DNA of 64,000 nt from Streptomyces sp. NBC_00285 (lineage in GTDB: Bacteria; Actinomycetota; Actinomycetes; Streptomycetales; Streptomycetaceae). The translations under genes and the position numbers were made by a program. Where the stretch lies: positions 5,580,001 to 5,644,000 of the forward strand of contig NZ_CP108055.1 of the NCBI RefSeq assembly GCF_036174265.1, read 5' to 3'. Positions 23,075 to 31,194 of the stretch are shown here, piece by piece. Every line of letters begins with the position of its first letter. The stretch's first letter is position 1. The notes under the pieces were generated by a model that saw only the letters and a program-made list of their open reading frames with translations, did not search any database and was not told the DNA's origin.

Positions 23075-23603
23075 CGACGACGCAGACCCGGAATTCGACC
23101 CCACCACCGCGGACCACGACCCCGACGACCCTCTGTTGATTCTCCTCGGGCCCGCGTCCGCCCCCGCCTACCTGGGCGCTCCCCCGGGCCGCTACGAGGA
23201 GATCCGCCGCACCGCGACCCGCCGTCGCCGCACCCGCGTGGCGGCCGGAGTGGGCGTGGCCTGCACCATCGCCGCCCTCATCGTCCTCCCCCTCAACCTG
23301 ACGTCAGCGCAGAGCCCCCGCTCCCCGACGGTCCCCCAGGCCCCGCCGCCCGCGAGCAGCTCGGTGACGCCCCCCGTCGACCGCTCGCCGTCACCCGGCA
23401 CACCGCAGCCGTCCGAACCCGCCACCAGCGACCCCGCCGGCCCCGACGAAGTTCCCTCCGGGACGACCTCCGTCCCGAGCCGAATGCCCCGCACCACGGC
23501 CGGCGAGTCTCGGGCGCCCACGACCACGGCTACGACAGAGCCGACTACGGCGGACATCATGCCGTCGGCGAGTGTGGCGCAGGACAGCACCATGGCGCCG
23601 TAG
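23058..23603 (+). CDS. Single-pass membrane protein, possible anti-sigma partner
   Basis: 181 aa. TTG 23058 follows GAGGAAAAG and overlaps the sigma gene's end. Layout: an acidic cytoplasmic N-terminus (about 1-55, rich in Asp), basic RRTATRRRRTR, one transmembrane helix (VAAGVGVACTIAALIVLPLNL, about 61-81) and a Pro/Ser/Thr-rich outer tail. There is no recognisable zinc-binding anti-sigma domain, so the assignment rests on the operon and topology. Confidence 0.7.
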   Translation: MTTRFDDDADPEFDPTTADHDPDDPLLILLGPASAPAYLGAPPGRYEEIRRTATRRRRTRVAAGVGVACTIAALIVLPLNLTSAQSPRSPTVPQAPPPASSSVTPPVDRSPSPGTPQPSEPATSDPAGPDEVPSGTTSVPSRMPRTTAGESRAPTTTATTEPTTADIMPSASVAQDSTMAP

Positions 23604-23705
23604 CGGCCAGGCCGAAGAAAGCAGCGTCAAAGAACAAGGCGGGCAGGACGTCAAAGCCGATCCCGAGCGCAACAGTCTGTCTGTGTCCGTTGAGACCGCG
23701 ACAGC

Positions 23706-23752
23706 GTTTCGGGCCGGTCGAGCGGAAAATTCCCGCTCGACCGGCCCGAAAC
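23706..23752. terminator. 20-bp perfect bidirectional terminator
   Basis: GTTTCGGGCCGGTCGAGCGG (23706-23725) pairs exactly with its complement at 23733-23752 across a 7-nt loop (AAAATTC). It is flanked by A/T on both sides and serves the convergent sigma operon (+) and the peptidoglycan-binding protein gene (-). Confidence 0.85.
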
Positions 23753-23768
23753 TATATGCAGATGTGGC

Positions 23769-24221
23769 TCAGCAGCCCGTGGCGTTGTAATTCCAGAACG
23801 CGGCCCTGGTCTGCGGTCCGGCGATCCCGTCGGGGGTTCCGGCGTTGTAGCCGACGTTGTTCAGGAACTTCTGGAGCGCTGTGATCGTGTTGGGCCCGAC
23901 GGCTCCGTCGACGGTACCGGCGTTGTAGCCCCAGGCGTTGAGCAGCCGCTGTGCTGCCTTCCAGCTGTTGGTGCCCAGCTGTCCGTCCTCGGTACCGGCG
24001 TTGAAGCCCCAGGCGTTCAGGCAGCTCTGCCAGTTCTTGGCCCGGGCCGTGTCCAGGCCGAGGTTGTTCACCGCGAGGATGGAGACGCGCGCGCTGCCGG
24101 CCGTGGACTGGGTGGCCTGCTGAGGAGCCGCCACGCTCGCACTCGCACCCGCGAGACCTCCGGCTGCAATGCCGACGACGGCAGTCGCGGTGACGAGAGC
24201 CCTGGCCAGAGAAGATCGCAT
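23769..24221 (-). CDS. Secreted peptidoglycan-binding protein
   Basis: 150 aa. ATG 24221 with GGAAAGAGAG upstream. A signal peptide ends near SVAAP (residue 32). The mature protein has two full and one partial peptidoglycan-binding-domain repeats: 'LNAWGFNAGTEDGQLGTNSWKAAQ', 'LNAWGYNAGTVDGAVGPNTITALQ', 'LNNVGYNAGTPDGIAGPQTRAAF'. No catalytic domain is attached. Two cysteines (in WQSCLN and at the C-terminal end) may form a disulfide. The upstream 290 nt is notably AT-rich for this genome and probably holds its promoter. Confidence 0.85.
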   Translation of the reverse strand: MRSSLARALVTATAVVGIAAGGLAGASASVAAPQQATQSTAGSARVSILAVNNLGLDTARAKNWQSCLNAWGFNAGTEDGQLGTNSWKAAQRLLNAWGYNAGTVDGAVGPNTITALQKFLNNVGYNAGTPDGIAGPQTRAAFWNYNATGC

Positions 24222-24460
24222 TGTTCTCTCTTTCCTATCGACATGAGGAAGTGACGCGAACGACCGCGCCGGCCGTCCGCACCGACCCGAGCGTGCCAGG
24301 AGCACACACCCAAAATCTCGCGAAAATACGCCCCACTTTTTCGTATGACCAAATCCCGGCCATATTTCAGACGTGTTCTGCGGTGGGATTCCGCCAAGGG
24401 TTCTGTGAATTCCGGCCGATACGGTCGTCGGCGCGATCGGGTACGCCCGGGTGACGGCCC

Positions 24461-24489
24461 GGCGCCGGAACGGGACGCGTTCCGGCGCC
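24461..24489 (-). terminator. Terminator after GNAT/ThiF operon
   Basis: GGCGCCGGAACG (24461-24472) and CGTTCCGGCGCC (24478-24489) form a perfect 12-bp stem with a 5-nt loop, 23 nt past the GNAT stop codon. Confidence 0.75.
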
Positions 24490-24511
24490 TCATCACTCGG
24501 GTGACCGTGGC

Positions 24512-25117
24512 TCAGGCCGGCAGGAGGCCGTGGCTGTCGGCGAGGACGGCCCGTTCCGCGGGGGTGGCCGAGGCGCGCCATTCCGGGGCCAGGGCGGCGT
24601 ACGTGGTGACGTCGTGCCACTGGCCCTGGGTGTGGAACAGCTGCCGCAGGGTGGCCTCGGGGCGCAGGCCGGCGGCGAGCATCAGGTCACGCATGCGGGC
24701 GTGGTCGGCGCGGTGGCCGGCCCAGATGCGGTGCAGGCCCAGGGGACCGAAGCCGTACGCCATCAGGAGCCGTCCGGCCTCGTGGCCGTGGCCGCGCACG
24801 GGTGCGTCGGGCAGCAGGACGAGTCCGGTGAGCATGGCGTTGCTGCCGTAGTCCTCGACCAGCAGCCCCATGGTGCCGACCATGGTGTCGTCACCCGGCG
24901 CGCAGACAGCGAGGGTGTGCTTGCGGCGCGGGTGGGCGTAGGGCTGGGCCAGGCACTGGGCGAAGGCGTCCTGTGCCTGGCGGGCGTCCATGCGGTCGAG
25001 GCCGAGGTAGCGGGTCAGCACGCGGTGGGTGTAGACGCGCTCGAAGGGCGCGAGGTCGGTGGCCCGCAGTTCACGCAACCACAGGTGCTCGCCGTGCAGT
25101 TCGGGCAGATGTGTCAT
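24512..25117 (-). CDS. GNAT N-acetyltransferase
   Basis: 201 aa. RimJ-type GNAT layout: 'LRELRATDLAPFERVY' at the start, the beta-strand 'MVGTMGLLVEDYG', the acetyl-CoA loop near 'VRGHGHEAGRLLMAYGF', then 'LHRIWAGHRADHARMRDLMLAAGLRPEATLRQ'. The start ATG overlaps the ThiF-like gene's stop by 4 nt (ATGA), so the two are translationally coupled. Partner and substrate are unknown; the ThiF-like neighbour hints at a shared small-molecule or peptide modification. Confidence 0.85.
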   Translation of the reverse strand: MTHLPELHGEHLWLRELRATDLAPFERVYTHRVLTRYLGLDRMDARQAQDAFAQCLAQPYAHPRRKHTLAVCAPGDDTMVGTMGLLVEDYGSNAMLTGLVLLPDAPVRGHGHEAGRLLMAYGFGPLGLHRIWAGHRADHARMRDLMLAAGLRPEATLRQLFHTQGQWHDVTTYAALAPEWRASATPAERAVLADSHGLLPA

Positions 25118-26283
25118 GACATGGCTCCGGCCGGGGCCGCCCGCTCGGCGGCGACGAGGGCTTCGAGGTCGACGTAGTAGCGTCCTGACGGCACCGGGGC
25201 GCCCAACAGGATCCGTCGGGCGGTGTCGGTGACCAGGGCCCCGCCGAGCGCGACACCGCTCGCCAGCTGCGGCCAGCTCGACAGCGTGCGGCCGATCCGG
25301 CCCAGGGCGTCGGTCATGGCCGGGCTGAGGCGGCTCTCGTCCACGATCCGCAGCAGGACGTCGAGCGACCCGGCGGGGTCGAGGCCGCGGACGTCGTGGG
25401 CGGTGAGGCCGTCGGCCCGGCCGTGGAAGAGAGGCCGGTCCGGTTCCTCGTCGAAGCGCTCCACGTCCAGCAGGCCACGGTCGTTGGCGTCCATCAGCAC
25501 CGGGACGCGGCGGGCGCGGGCGTGCTCACGGGCGGCGAACTTCGCCCAGAGAGTGTCGCACTCCTCGACGAGCAGGTTGAGCCCGGTGCCGGGAGCGGTG
25601 CCGAAGAACGCCTCGATGGTCTCCTCGGTCACGCCCGAGCGGTGGATCTCGATGTCGAGATAGGGGTCGATCTCGTACATCTGACGTGCGCACAGGACGG
25701 TCTTCTCCACGCCCAGGTCGTGGACACCGGCCCGCAGCCGGTTGAGGTTCGACAGCCCCAACCGGTCGAAGTCCGCCAGGCGGAACGATCCTCCTACGCC
25801 TTCCATGGCGCAGGTGAGCGCCGCGCTGTTGCCCACGGACAGGCCGAGCACGCCGATACGCCGGCCGAGCAGCGCCTGTTGTTGGACCCGGGTGATCTTG
25901 TCCCGGTTGCGGTCGGTGCGGACCAGTCGGAACTCCTCGGCCGGCAGGACGTGCACCAGCCGTGCCGACCACGGGTACCAGACCCAGGTGCCGTAGCGGT
26001 TGCGCGGGGCGCCGGCCAGGATCTCCGTGATGGCGGCCGCCATGCTCCGCTCCTGCGGCGGCAGCCCCGGCCGCGTGCAGCGCGCCAGTTCTTCCAGCTG
26101 GTCGTCGATGCGGTCATGGACTTCCCGTACGGCACCCGACTCCAGCAACGCGGCGAGAGCCGCTGCTCCGTCGGCATCCGCCGGGTTCAGGAGAACGGGC
26201 CGGAAGGCGTCCTGCGGGGCAGTGGACGAGACGGCGGCGGGGAACGCGGGTGAGGTATCTGTGCGGATATCTGAATCGATCAC
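25114..26283 (-). CDS. ThiF/E1-like adenylyltransferase
   Basis: 389 aa. A 125-residue N-terminal extension precedes a Rossmann adenylation domain: 'IGVLGLSVGNSAALTCAMEGVG' (nucleotide loop), 'FRLADFDRLGLSNLNRLRAG' (the xNLNR element with the arginine contacting ATP), 'VEEC' and 'VLMDANDRG'. Such proteins adenylate a C-terminal carboxylate of a carrier protein or peptide. The CxxC zinc pair and an obvious catalytic Cys of true E1 enzymes are not seen. The arrangement recalls Rv1355c/MoeY-type proteins, without their nitroreductase part. It is followed by the coupled GNAT gene. Confidence 0.83.
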   Translation of the reverse strand: MIDSDIRTDTSPAFPAAVSSTAPQDAFRPVLLNPADADGAAALAALLESGAVREVHDRIDDQLEELARCTRPGLPPQERSMAAAITEILAGAPRNRYGTWVWYPWSARLVHVLPAEEFRLVRTDRNRDKITRVQQQALLGRRIGVLGLSVGNSAALTCAMEGVGGSFRLADFDRLGLSNLNRLRAGVHDLGVEKTVLCARQMYEIDPYLDIEIHRSGVTEETIEAFFGTAPGTGLNLLVEECDTLWAKFAAREHARARRVPVLMDANDRGLLDVERFDEEPDRPLFHGRADGLTAHDVRGLDPAGSLDVLLRIVDESRLSPAMTDALGRIGRTLSSWPQLASGVALGGALVTDTARRILLGAPVPSGRYYVDLEALVAAERAAPAGAMS

Positions 26284-26393
26284 GAGGCGGGAAGGTAGCA
26301 GCCGAATGATCTTGGAAAGCCCTTGTCACACGGGAGGGCGCATTCGAATTGATGCGCGGGAGGGGAGGCGTGCTGAATGCGGGGCCGAGGGCG

Positions 26394-26618
26394 TCAACCG
26401 CTCGTTTCCGGGCCCCACTGGTCGGGGCCGACTCCTCGCCAGTCGATCCACGGTGAGTCCGCCACCTCCGACGGGTCGATCTCCAGTCCGGCCCGGCGGA
26501 GGAACTCGGCCACGTCGGCCGCGTTGTGGGCCAGGCCGAGGATCTCGCCGTCCACGCGGACGCGTCGGCCGCCCGTGGGTGACGGGGGAAGCACGATCAC
26601 GCGAATCGGTCCGGACAT
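26394..26618 (-). CDS. Small conserved hypothetical protein
   Basis: 74 aa from ATG 26618 (GAAGG just upstream). It begins MSGPIRVIVLPPSPTGGRRV and continues 'VDGEILGLAHNAADVAEFLRRAGLEIDP', with a Trp-rich end (WIDWRGVGPDQWG). Codon bias is good and the sequence looks globular, but I do not recognise the family. Confidence 0.55.
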   Translation of the reverse strand: MSGPIRVIVLPPSPTGGRRVRVDGEILGLAHNAADVAEFLRRAGLEIDPSEVADSPWIDWRGVGPDQWGPETSG

Positions 26619-26788
26619 GCCTTCAGGGTCGTCCTGGGCATCCGGTCCCGCATTCCGGCCCGTCATCGGCGCGGCCCGGAACGGTCGGCTCGCGGGGTGG
26701 GCCGCGGGCGTGGTCCTCGGGTGGGCCGCAGGTGGGCGGTACTACTCCGTTCCTGTGGTGGCCGGGTGAGGTGGGCGGGGAGCGATCG

Positions 26789-26808
26789 CATGACTGAATT
26801 CAATCATG
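26789..26808. promoter_or_regulatory. AT-rich 20-bp palindrome
   Basis: CATGACTGAATTCAATCATG is palindromic except for one symmetric C/A mismatch, centred on TGAATTCA. It stands out in GC-rich DNA and resembles a dimeric repressor site; the regulator is unknown. Confidence 0.45.
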
Positions 26809-26846
26809 TGTTCGATTTATGAGGCCATGGCCGACCCGCACGTGTG

Positions 26847-26886
26847 ACTCGCAGCGATAGTTGGCCACTCGCAGTGCTACTTGGCC
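26847..26886. repeat. Tandem 20-bp direct repeat, possible IS end remnant
   Basis: ACTCGCAGCGATAGTTGGCC (26847-26866) and ACTCGCAGTGCTACTTGGCC (26867-26886) agree at 17 of 20 positions and follow TGTG. Multiple 20-bp repeats just inside a TGT end are typical of IS21-family termini. No transposase lies here, so this would be a solo end. Confidence 0.4.
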
Positions 26887-26968
26887 CTGTCCTGTCCATC
26901 CGGCCCGCACCGAATGATCCGAACCACGTCAGTTGGCCCCGGCGGGGCTGGGCTTGTTGGCACAGCGC

Positions 26969-26999
26969 TTGACCCTCACGTGACGTCAGGCCGCATAGT
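26969..26999 (+). promoter_or_regulatory. MerR-type promoter with 19-bp spacer
   Basis: TTGACC (26969-26974) and CATAGT (26994-26999) are separated by 19 bp, the lengthened spacer typical of MerR-controlled promoters. The spacer holds the dyad CCTCACGTGACGTCAGG. Transcription would start at about 27006-27007, at GTG 27007 or 15 nt before ATG 27022. Confidence 0.75.
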
Positions 27000-27021
27000 C
27001 GGCGGCGTGGAGGAACACCTG

Positions 27022-28119
27022 ATGGTGGGACGCGTGGCCGACCTTGCCGGCGTGACCGTCCGCACGTTGCATCACTACGACGAGATCGGCCTCGTGCAGC
27101 CGTCCGCGCGGACGGCTGCCGGGTACCGGGTCTACTCGGCGGGAGACGTGGAGCGGCTGAGGGAGGTGCTGGTTTACCGGCGGCTGGGTTTCACGCTGCG
27201 GGAGGTCGCCGATCTGGTTGGCGACCCGTCCATCGATACGGTCGCGCACCTGCGCCGGATGCGCGGTCTGCTGCTGGAACAGCGCGACCGTGCCGACGCC
27301 ATGGGGGCCGCCATCGACAGGGAACTGGAGGCGCGGGCGATGGGGATGAAGATGACGCCGGAGCAACAGCTGGGAATGGTCGGCGCGCGGTTGTACGACA
27401 CCATCGGGAGTGCATACACCGCGACGCGGCACACGGAGCCGCGGATCGCCGAACAGGTCTGGGACGCGCTGGGCGACGCGCGAACGGTGTTGAACGTCGG
27501 CGCCGGTACCGGTTCCTACGAGCCGCCGGGTCGCGAGGTCACCGCGGTGGAGCCGTCGGCGGTCATGCGGGCACAGCGTCCCGCGGGCGCGGCGCTGTGT
27601 GTGGCAGCCGCCGCGGAGAACCTGCCGTTCGAGGACCAGTCCTTCGACGCCGCGATGGCCTTCAGCACCGTTCATCACTGGCAGGACCCGGTCGCGGGCC
27701 TGCGCGAGATGCGGCGCGTGGCCCGGCGCGTGGTGGTGTTCACCTTCGACGCCAGTGAATTCGGATGGCGTCGCCGGTTCTGGCTCACCCGCGACTACCT
27801 GCCCGAGGCCGCCGGCCTTGTCGCGGGCTGGTCGCTGGCCGGGCTGGCCGACGCGATCGGGGCCCGCACAGAGCCGGTGCTCATCCCGTGGGACTGCGCC
27901 GACGGCTTTCTCGAAGCCTACTGGCGCAGGCCCGAGGCTTACCTGGACGATCACGTGCGCCGCGCGGTGTCGCTATGGACCAGGGTCGGGCCGGAAGCCG
28001 AGCAGCGGGCAGTCCGTGACCTCCGCGATGACCTCGCCTCAGGCAGCTGGGCGGAGCGCAACCGCGAACTCATCGACCTGGACGCGGCGGAACTCGGCCT
28101 GCGCCTGCTCGTTGCCTGA
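27022..28119 (+). CDS. MerR-family regulator fused to SAM methyltransferase
   Basis: 365 aa. ATG 27022 has GGAGGA 8 nt upstream. A leaderless start at GTG 27007 (five more residues) is also possible. Residues 1-70 are a MerR winged helix: 'VGRVADLAGVTVRTLHHYDEIGLVQPS', 'GYRVYSAGDVERL', 'GFTLREVADLV'. Residues about 75-125 form the usual dimerisation helix, then a class I methyltransferase replaces the normal effector domain: VLNVGAGTGSYE (motif I, about 156-167), 'AVEPSAVMRAQRP', 'ENLPFEDQSFDAAMAFSTVHHW' and 'LREMRRVARRVVVFTF'. A MerR-methyltransferase fusion suggests a product-sensing or self-modifying regulator. It probably controls its own promoter. Confidence 0.88.
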   Translation: MVGRVADLAGVTVRTLHHYDEIGLVQPSARTAAGYRVYSAGDVERLREVLVYRRLGFTLREVADLVGDPSIDTVAHLRRMRGLLLEQRDRADAMGAAIDRELEARAMGMKMTPEQQLGMVGARLYDTIGSAYTATRHTEPRIAEQVWDALGDARTVLNVGAGTGSYEPPGREVTAVEPSAVMRAQRPAGAALCVAAAAENLPFEDQSFDAAMAFSTVHHWQDPVAGLREMRRVARRVVVFTFDASEFGWRRRFWLTRDYLPEAAGLVAGWSLAGLADAIGARTEPVLIPWDCADGFLEAYWRRPEAYLDDHVRRAVSLWTRVGPEAEQRAVRDLRDDLASGSWAERNRELIDLDAAELGLRLLVA

Positions 28120-28203
28120 GACGCCTGTCTCTGCAGCTCCGAAACGACGTCGAGGCCGCAGTGGCCAACTACCGCTGAAAGCCACAGCACGGACTCGGAC
28201 GCC

Positions 28204-28243
28204 GAAGAGGCCGCCCCACCGTGGACGGTGGGACGGCCTCTTC
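28204..28243. terminator. Bidirectional terminator between MerR-MTase and LAETG genes
   Basis: GAAGAGGCCGCCCCACC (28204-28220) pairs with GGTGGGACGGCCTCTTC (28227-28243), 17 positions with one mismatch and a 6-nt loop. It sits between convergent genes. Confidence 0.8.
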
Positions 28244-28286
28244 AGGAAATGCTCAGCGAGCATCAGCGATGCTCAGCCAGTGTTCG

Positions 28287-29231
28287 TCAGGCGCGCGAAG
28301 CCTTGCGCCGACGCGTGGCCAGGACGATGCCCGCGCCGCCCGCGAGGAGGACCGCAGCGCCGCCCGCGATCAGCGGGGTGTTGCTGCTGGCGCCGGTCTC
28401 GGCGAGGTTGTCACCGCCGCCACCGTTCGGGGTGGGGGCCGCGGGGGACGTCGTGGACTCCGAGGCGGACGGGGTCGGGGACTCCGTCGACGGGGTCTCG
28501 GAGGCGGGGGGCGTGCTCTCGGAGGCCGGAGGCGTCGACTCGGACGCCGGCGGGGTCGACTCCGAGGCCGGCGGAGTGGACTCCTCCGCGGGCGGGGTCG
28601 CCGGAGGCGTGGTCTGCGTGGTCGTGCAGTCCTTCGTGCCGCCGTTCCAGGCCGCGATCAGCTTGTCCTTGATGACCGGGTGGTCCGGGCCCTTGGGGAG
28701 GTCGCCGTGCGTGAAGCCGTCGTTGGCGTCGAGCTTGCCGTCGAACTTCGTGTTGCCGCGGTAGAGGTCGACCTGCCCGTAGCAGCCCGCGTCGGGGATC
28801 GCGACGTCGAGGGTGTCGACGGAGCCCGCCTTGACGGTCACGGTGTCGAAGTCGTGGAAGACCTGCTCGCCGGAGGTGGCGAACGTCGGGCCGTGCGCGA
28901 GGTAGGACGCCAGTGAGGCGGTGCAGGTGGACGCGTCGCCCGCGGCACGGACCTTGACGTGGACCTTGCCGTCGTCGCCCGGCTTCAGGTTCTGGTCGTC
29001 GACCTTCACCGAGGCGTAGAAGTTCTTGCCGTCGAGCGAGAACTCACAGCGGTCGGTCTCGGTCTTCGAGCCCGCGCCCGTACCGGGCTTGTAGTGCCCG
29101 CCGTCCCCCCAGCCCTTGCCGCCGGGGCAGTCGGACGCCGAGGCGACAGAGGCGAGGGCAGCGGAGAAGGCGAGCGTCGCGGCGCCCGTCCCCAGCAGGC
29201 GCCGCATGGTGACACGTCTCGCTATGGACAT
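28287..29231 (-). CDS. LAETG-anchored surface protein with STPPASE repeats
   Basis: 314 aa. ATG 29231 (ATG 29207 is a possible alternative). A signal peptide (MSIARRVTMRRLLG..., cleavage near ASASD) is followed by a Cys-containing beta-rich domain (about 35-200; strands such as 'FYASVKVDDQNLKPGDDGKVHVKV'). Next come tandem ESTPPAS/ASETPST repeats (about 210-255), then LAETG, a hydrophobic helix and RRRKASRA. LAxTG is the recognition motif of Streptomyces class E sortases, so the protein is covalently linked to peptidoglycan. No class E sortase lies in this window. Confidence 0.85.
   Translation of the reverse strand: MSIARRVTMRRLLGTGAATLAFSAALASVASASDCPGGKGWGDGGHYKPGTGAGSKTETDRCEFSLDGKNFYASVKVDDQNLKPGDDGKVHVKVRAAGDASTCTASLASYLAHGPTFATSGEQVFHDFDTVTVKAGSVDTLDVAIPDAGCYGQVDLYRGNTKFDGKLDANDGFTHGDLPKGPDHPVIKDKLIAAWNGGTKDCTTTQTTPPATPPAEESTPPASESTPPASESTPPASESTPPASETPSTESPTPSASESTTSPAAPTPNGGGGDNLAETGASSNTPLIAGGAAVLLAGGAGIVLATRRRKASRA
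28508..28590. repeat. Tandem coding repeat in LAETG protein stalk
   Basis: About four imperfect copies of a 21-24-bp unit encoding the Pro/Ser/Glu stalk (S-T-P-P-A-S-E). This is a likely site of length variation. Confidence 0.6.
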
Positions 29232-29520
29232 ACGTATCCCGTCAGGATGAGAGTAAGTGGTCTCAGAAACACTGGGCCCATTGGTCACATGCGCCACAGT
29301 GTCCGCACATCGTGGATCGCCTTGCTTAACCCTGTCAACCTGCGGTGATACAACGCGGGTTCAATGACCATCACAATTTCAACACACTAGGAGTGATCCA
29401 CTCCGCAAAAGCCCCAGGTTCGCTTTTCCGACGAGTTGGACAGATTCCCATTTGTCGCTCGTATTCGCCGTTCATGCTCGTCGCTCGCACCAGAACCGCA
29501 CGTATTTCGGAGGAGCCCGC

Positions 29521-31194
29521 GTGACCGCCCGCACCACCACGCCCGTCCCCTCGCCCGACCTCTCCAGCAACGACCCGAACTGGTGGCGGCAGGCCGTCGT
29601 CTACCAGGTCTATCCCCGCAGCTTCGCGGACGCCGACGGTGACGGCCTCGGGGACGTCAGGGGCGTCACCCAGCGCCTCACACACCTGGCCGCGCTCGGC
29701 GCGGACGCCCTGTGGCTGAGCCCGTTCTACCCTTCCGAACTCGCCGACGGCGGCTACGACGTCGCCGACTACCGGGACGTGGACCCGCGCCTCGGCACCC
29801 TCGACGACTTCGACGCCATGGTCGCCGAGGCCCACCGGCTCGGACTGAAGGTGGTCGTCGACCTCGTCCCCAACCACACCTCCCACCAGCACGTATGGTT
29901 CCAGGAGGCCCTCGCCGCCGGCCCCGGCTCGGCCGCCCGGCGACGCTACGTCTTCCGCGACGGCAAGGGCGCGCACGGCGAACTGCCGCCCACCGACTGG
30001 CAGTCCGTCTTCGGCGGCAGCGCCTGGCGGCGGGTGCCGGACGGGCAGTGGTACCTGCATCTGTTCGCCCCCGAGCAGCCCGACCTCGACTGGTCGAACG
30101 ACGAGGTCCGCGAGGACTTCCGCACCACCCTGCGCTTCTGGTGCGACCGCGGGGTCGACGGATTCCGCGTGGACGTGGCCCACGCCCTGGTCAAGGACCT
30201 CGGCGAACCGCTGCGCGACCTCGGCAGCCCTGAACTCAGCGGGGACCGGGCCCTCGCCTCGATGGCACCCGGCACCCACCCCTTCTTCGACCGCGACGAG
30301 GTCCACGAGATCTACCGCGACTGGCGCACGATCCTCGACTCGTACACCCCGCCCCGTACGGCCGTCGCCGAGGCCTGGGTGCCGGGCCCGCGCCGCGCGC
30401 TGTACGCCCGCGCGGACGAACTCGGCCAGGCCTTCAACTTCGAGTACCTGCAGACTCCCTGGGACGCGGCCGAGCTGCGCCAGGTCATCGCCGACTCCCT
30501 CGTCACCGCGCGCGCGGCTCATGCCTCGGCCACCTGGGTGCTCTCCAACCACGACGTCGTACGGCACGCCTCCCGCCTCGTGCTCCCGCCGGGCACCGAC
30601 GAGAACGCCTGGCTGCTGTCCGGCGGCCACGCGCCCGCCGTGGACGCGCACCGGGGCCTACGACGCGCTCGCGCCGCCACGCTGCTCATGCTGGCCCTCC
30701 CGGGATCGTCGTACGTCTACCAAGGCGAGGAACTCGGCCTGCCCGAGGCTGCCGAGCTGCCCTTCGCGGTGCTTCAGGACCCGATCTGGGAACAGACCGG
30801 ACATGTGCGCAAGGGGCGCGACGGGTGCCGGGTGCCGTTGCCGTGGACGACGACGGGGCCGTCGTACGGCTTCGGGGCGGGCGGTGCGTGGCTGCCGCAG
30901 CCGGAGTGGTTCGCGCGGTACGCCGTCGAGGCCCAGGACGGCGTCGAGGGCTCCACGCTGGAGCTCTACCGCACCGCCCTGCGCCTGCGCCGCAAGCTCC
31001 TCCAGGGGGAGGAGCTGACCTGGACGGACACCGGTCCGGCCGACGTGCTGGACTTCGCCCGGCACGAGGGCTGGCGGTGCGTCACCAACCTGTCGAACGC
31101 CGCTGTCCCGCTCCCGGCGGGCGAGGTGCTGCTGACCAGCAGCCCGTTGGAGGACGGGCTGCTGGGGCCGGACACCACGGCCTGGCTGGGCTAG
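29521..31194 (+). CDS. GH13 alpha-glucosidase/oligo-1,6-glucosidase family
   Basis: 557 aa. GTG 29521 follows TTCGGAGGAG. 'WWRQAVVYQVYPRSFADADGDGLGDVRG' is the typical opening of GH13 glucosidases. The four conserved regions are present: I 'VVDLVPNH', II 'GVDGFRVDVAHAL' (catalytic Asp), III 'TAVAEAW' (catalytic Glu) and IV 'WVLSNHD'. 'QGEELGLPEA' is also typical. No signal peptide is seen, so it acts on imported maltose- or isomaltose-type oligosaccharides in the cytoplasm. It is not linked to malEFG-type transporter genes here. Its end abuts the convergent DUF4142 gene with no gap. Confidence 0.9.
   Translation: MTARTTTPVPSPDLSSNDPNWWRQAVVYQVYPRSFADADGDGLGDVRGVTQRLTHLAALGADALWLSPFYPSELADGGYDVADYRDVDPRLGTLDDFDAMVAEAHRLGLKVVVDLVPNHTSHQHVWFQEALAAGPGSAARRRYVFRDGKGAHGELPPTDWQSVFGGSAWRRVPDGQWYLHLFAPEQPDLDWSNDEVREDFRTTLRFWCDRGVDGFRVDVAHALVKDLGEPLRDLGSPELSGDRALASMAPGTHPFFDRDEVHEIYRDWRTILDSYTPPRTAVAEAWVPGPRRALYARADELGQAFNFEYLQTPWDAAELRQVIADSLVTARAAHASATWVLSNHDVVRHASRLVLPPGTDENAWLLSGGHAPAVDAHRGLRRARAATLLMLALPGSSYVYQGEELGLPEAAELPFAVLQDPIWEQTGHVRKGRDGCRVPLPWTTTGPSYGFGAGGAWLPQPEWFARYAVEAQDGVEGSTLELYRTALRLRRKLLQGEELTWTDTGPADVLDFARHEGWRCVTNLSNAAVPLPAGEVLLTSSPLEDGLLGPDTTAWLG

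Larger units (their letters stand above)
26619..27021. other. Gap of about 400 nt with operator, repeats and MerR promoter
   Basis: It contains no convincing gene. From left to right: GC-rich spacer, a 20-bp AT-rich palindrome (26789-26808), a tandem 20-bp repeat (26847-26886) with a further partial AGTTGGCC near 26930, and a MerR-type promoter (26969-26999). The composition differs from neighbouring spacers and may include remains of a mobile element. Confidence 0.5.
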
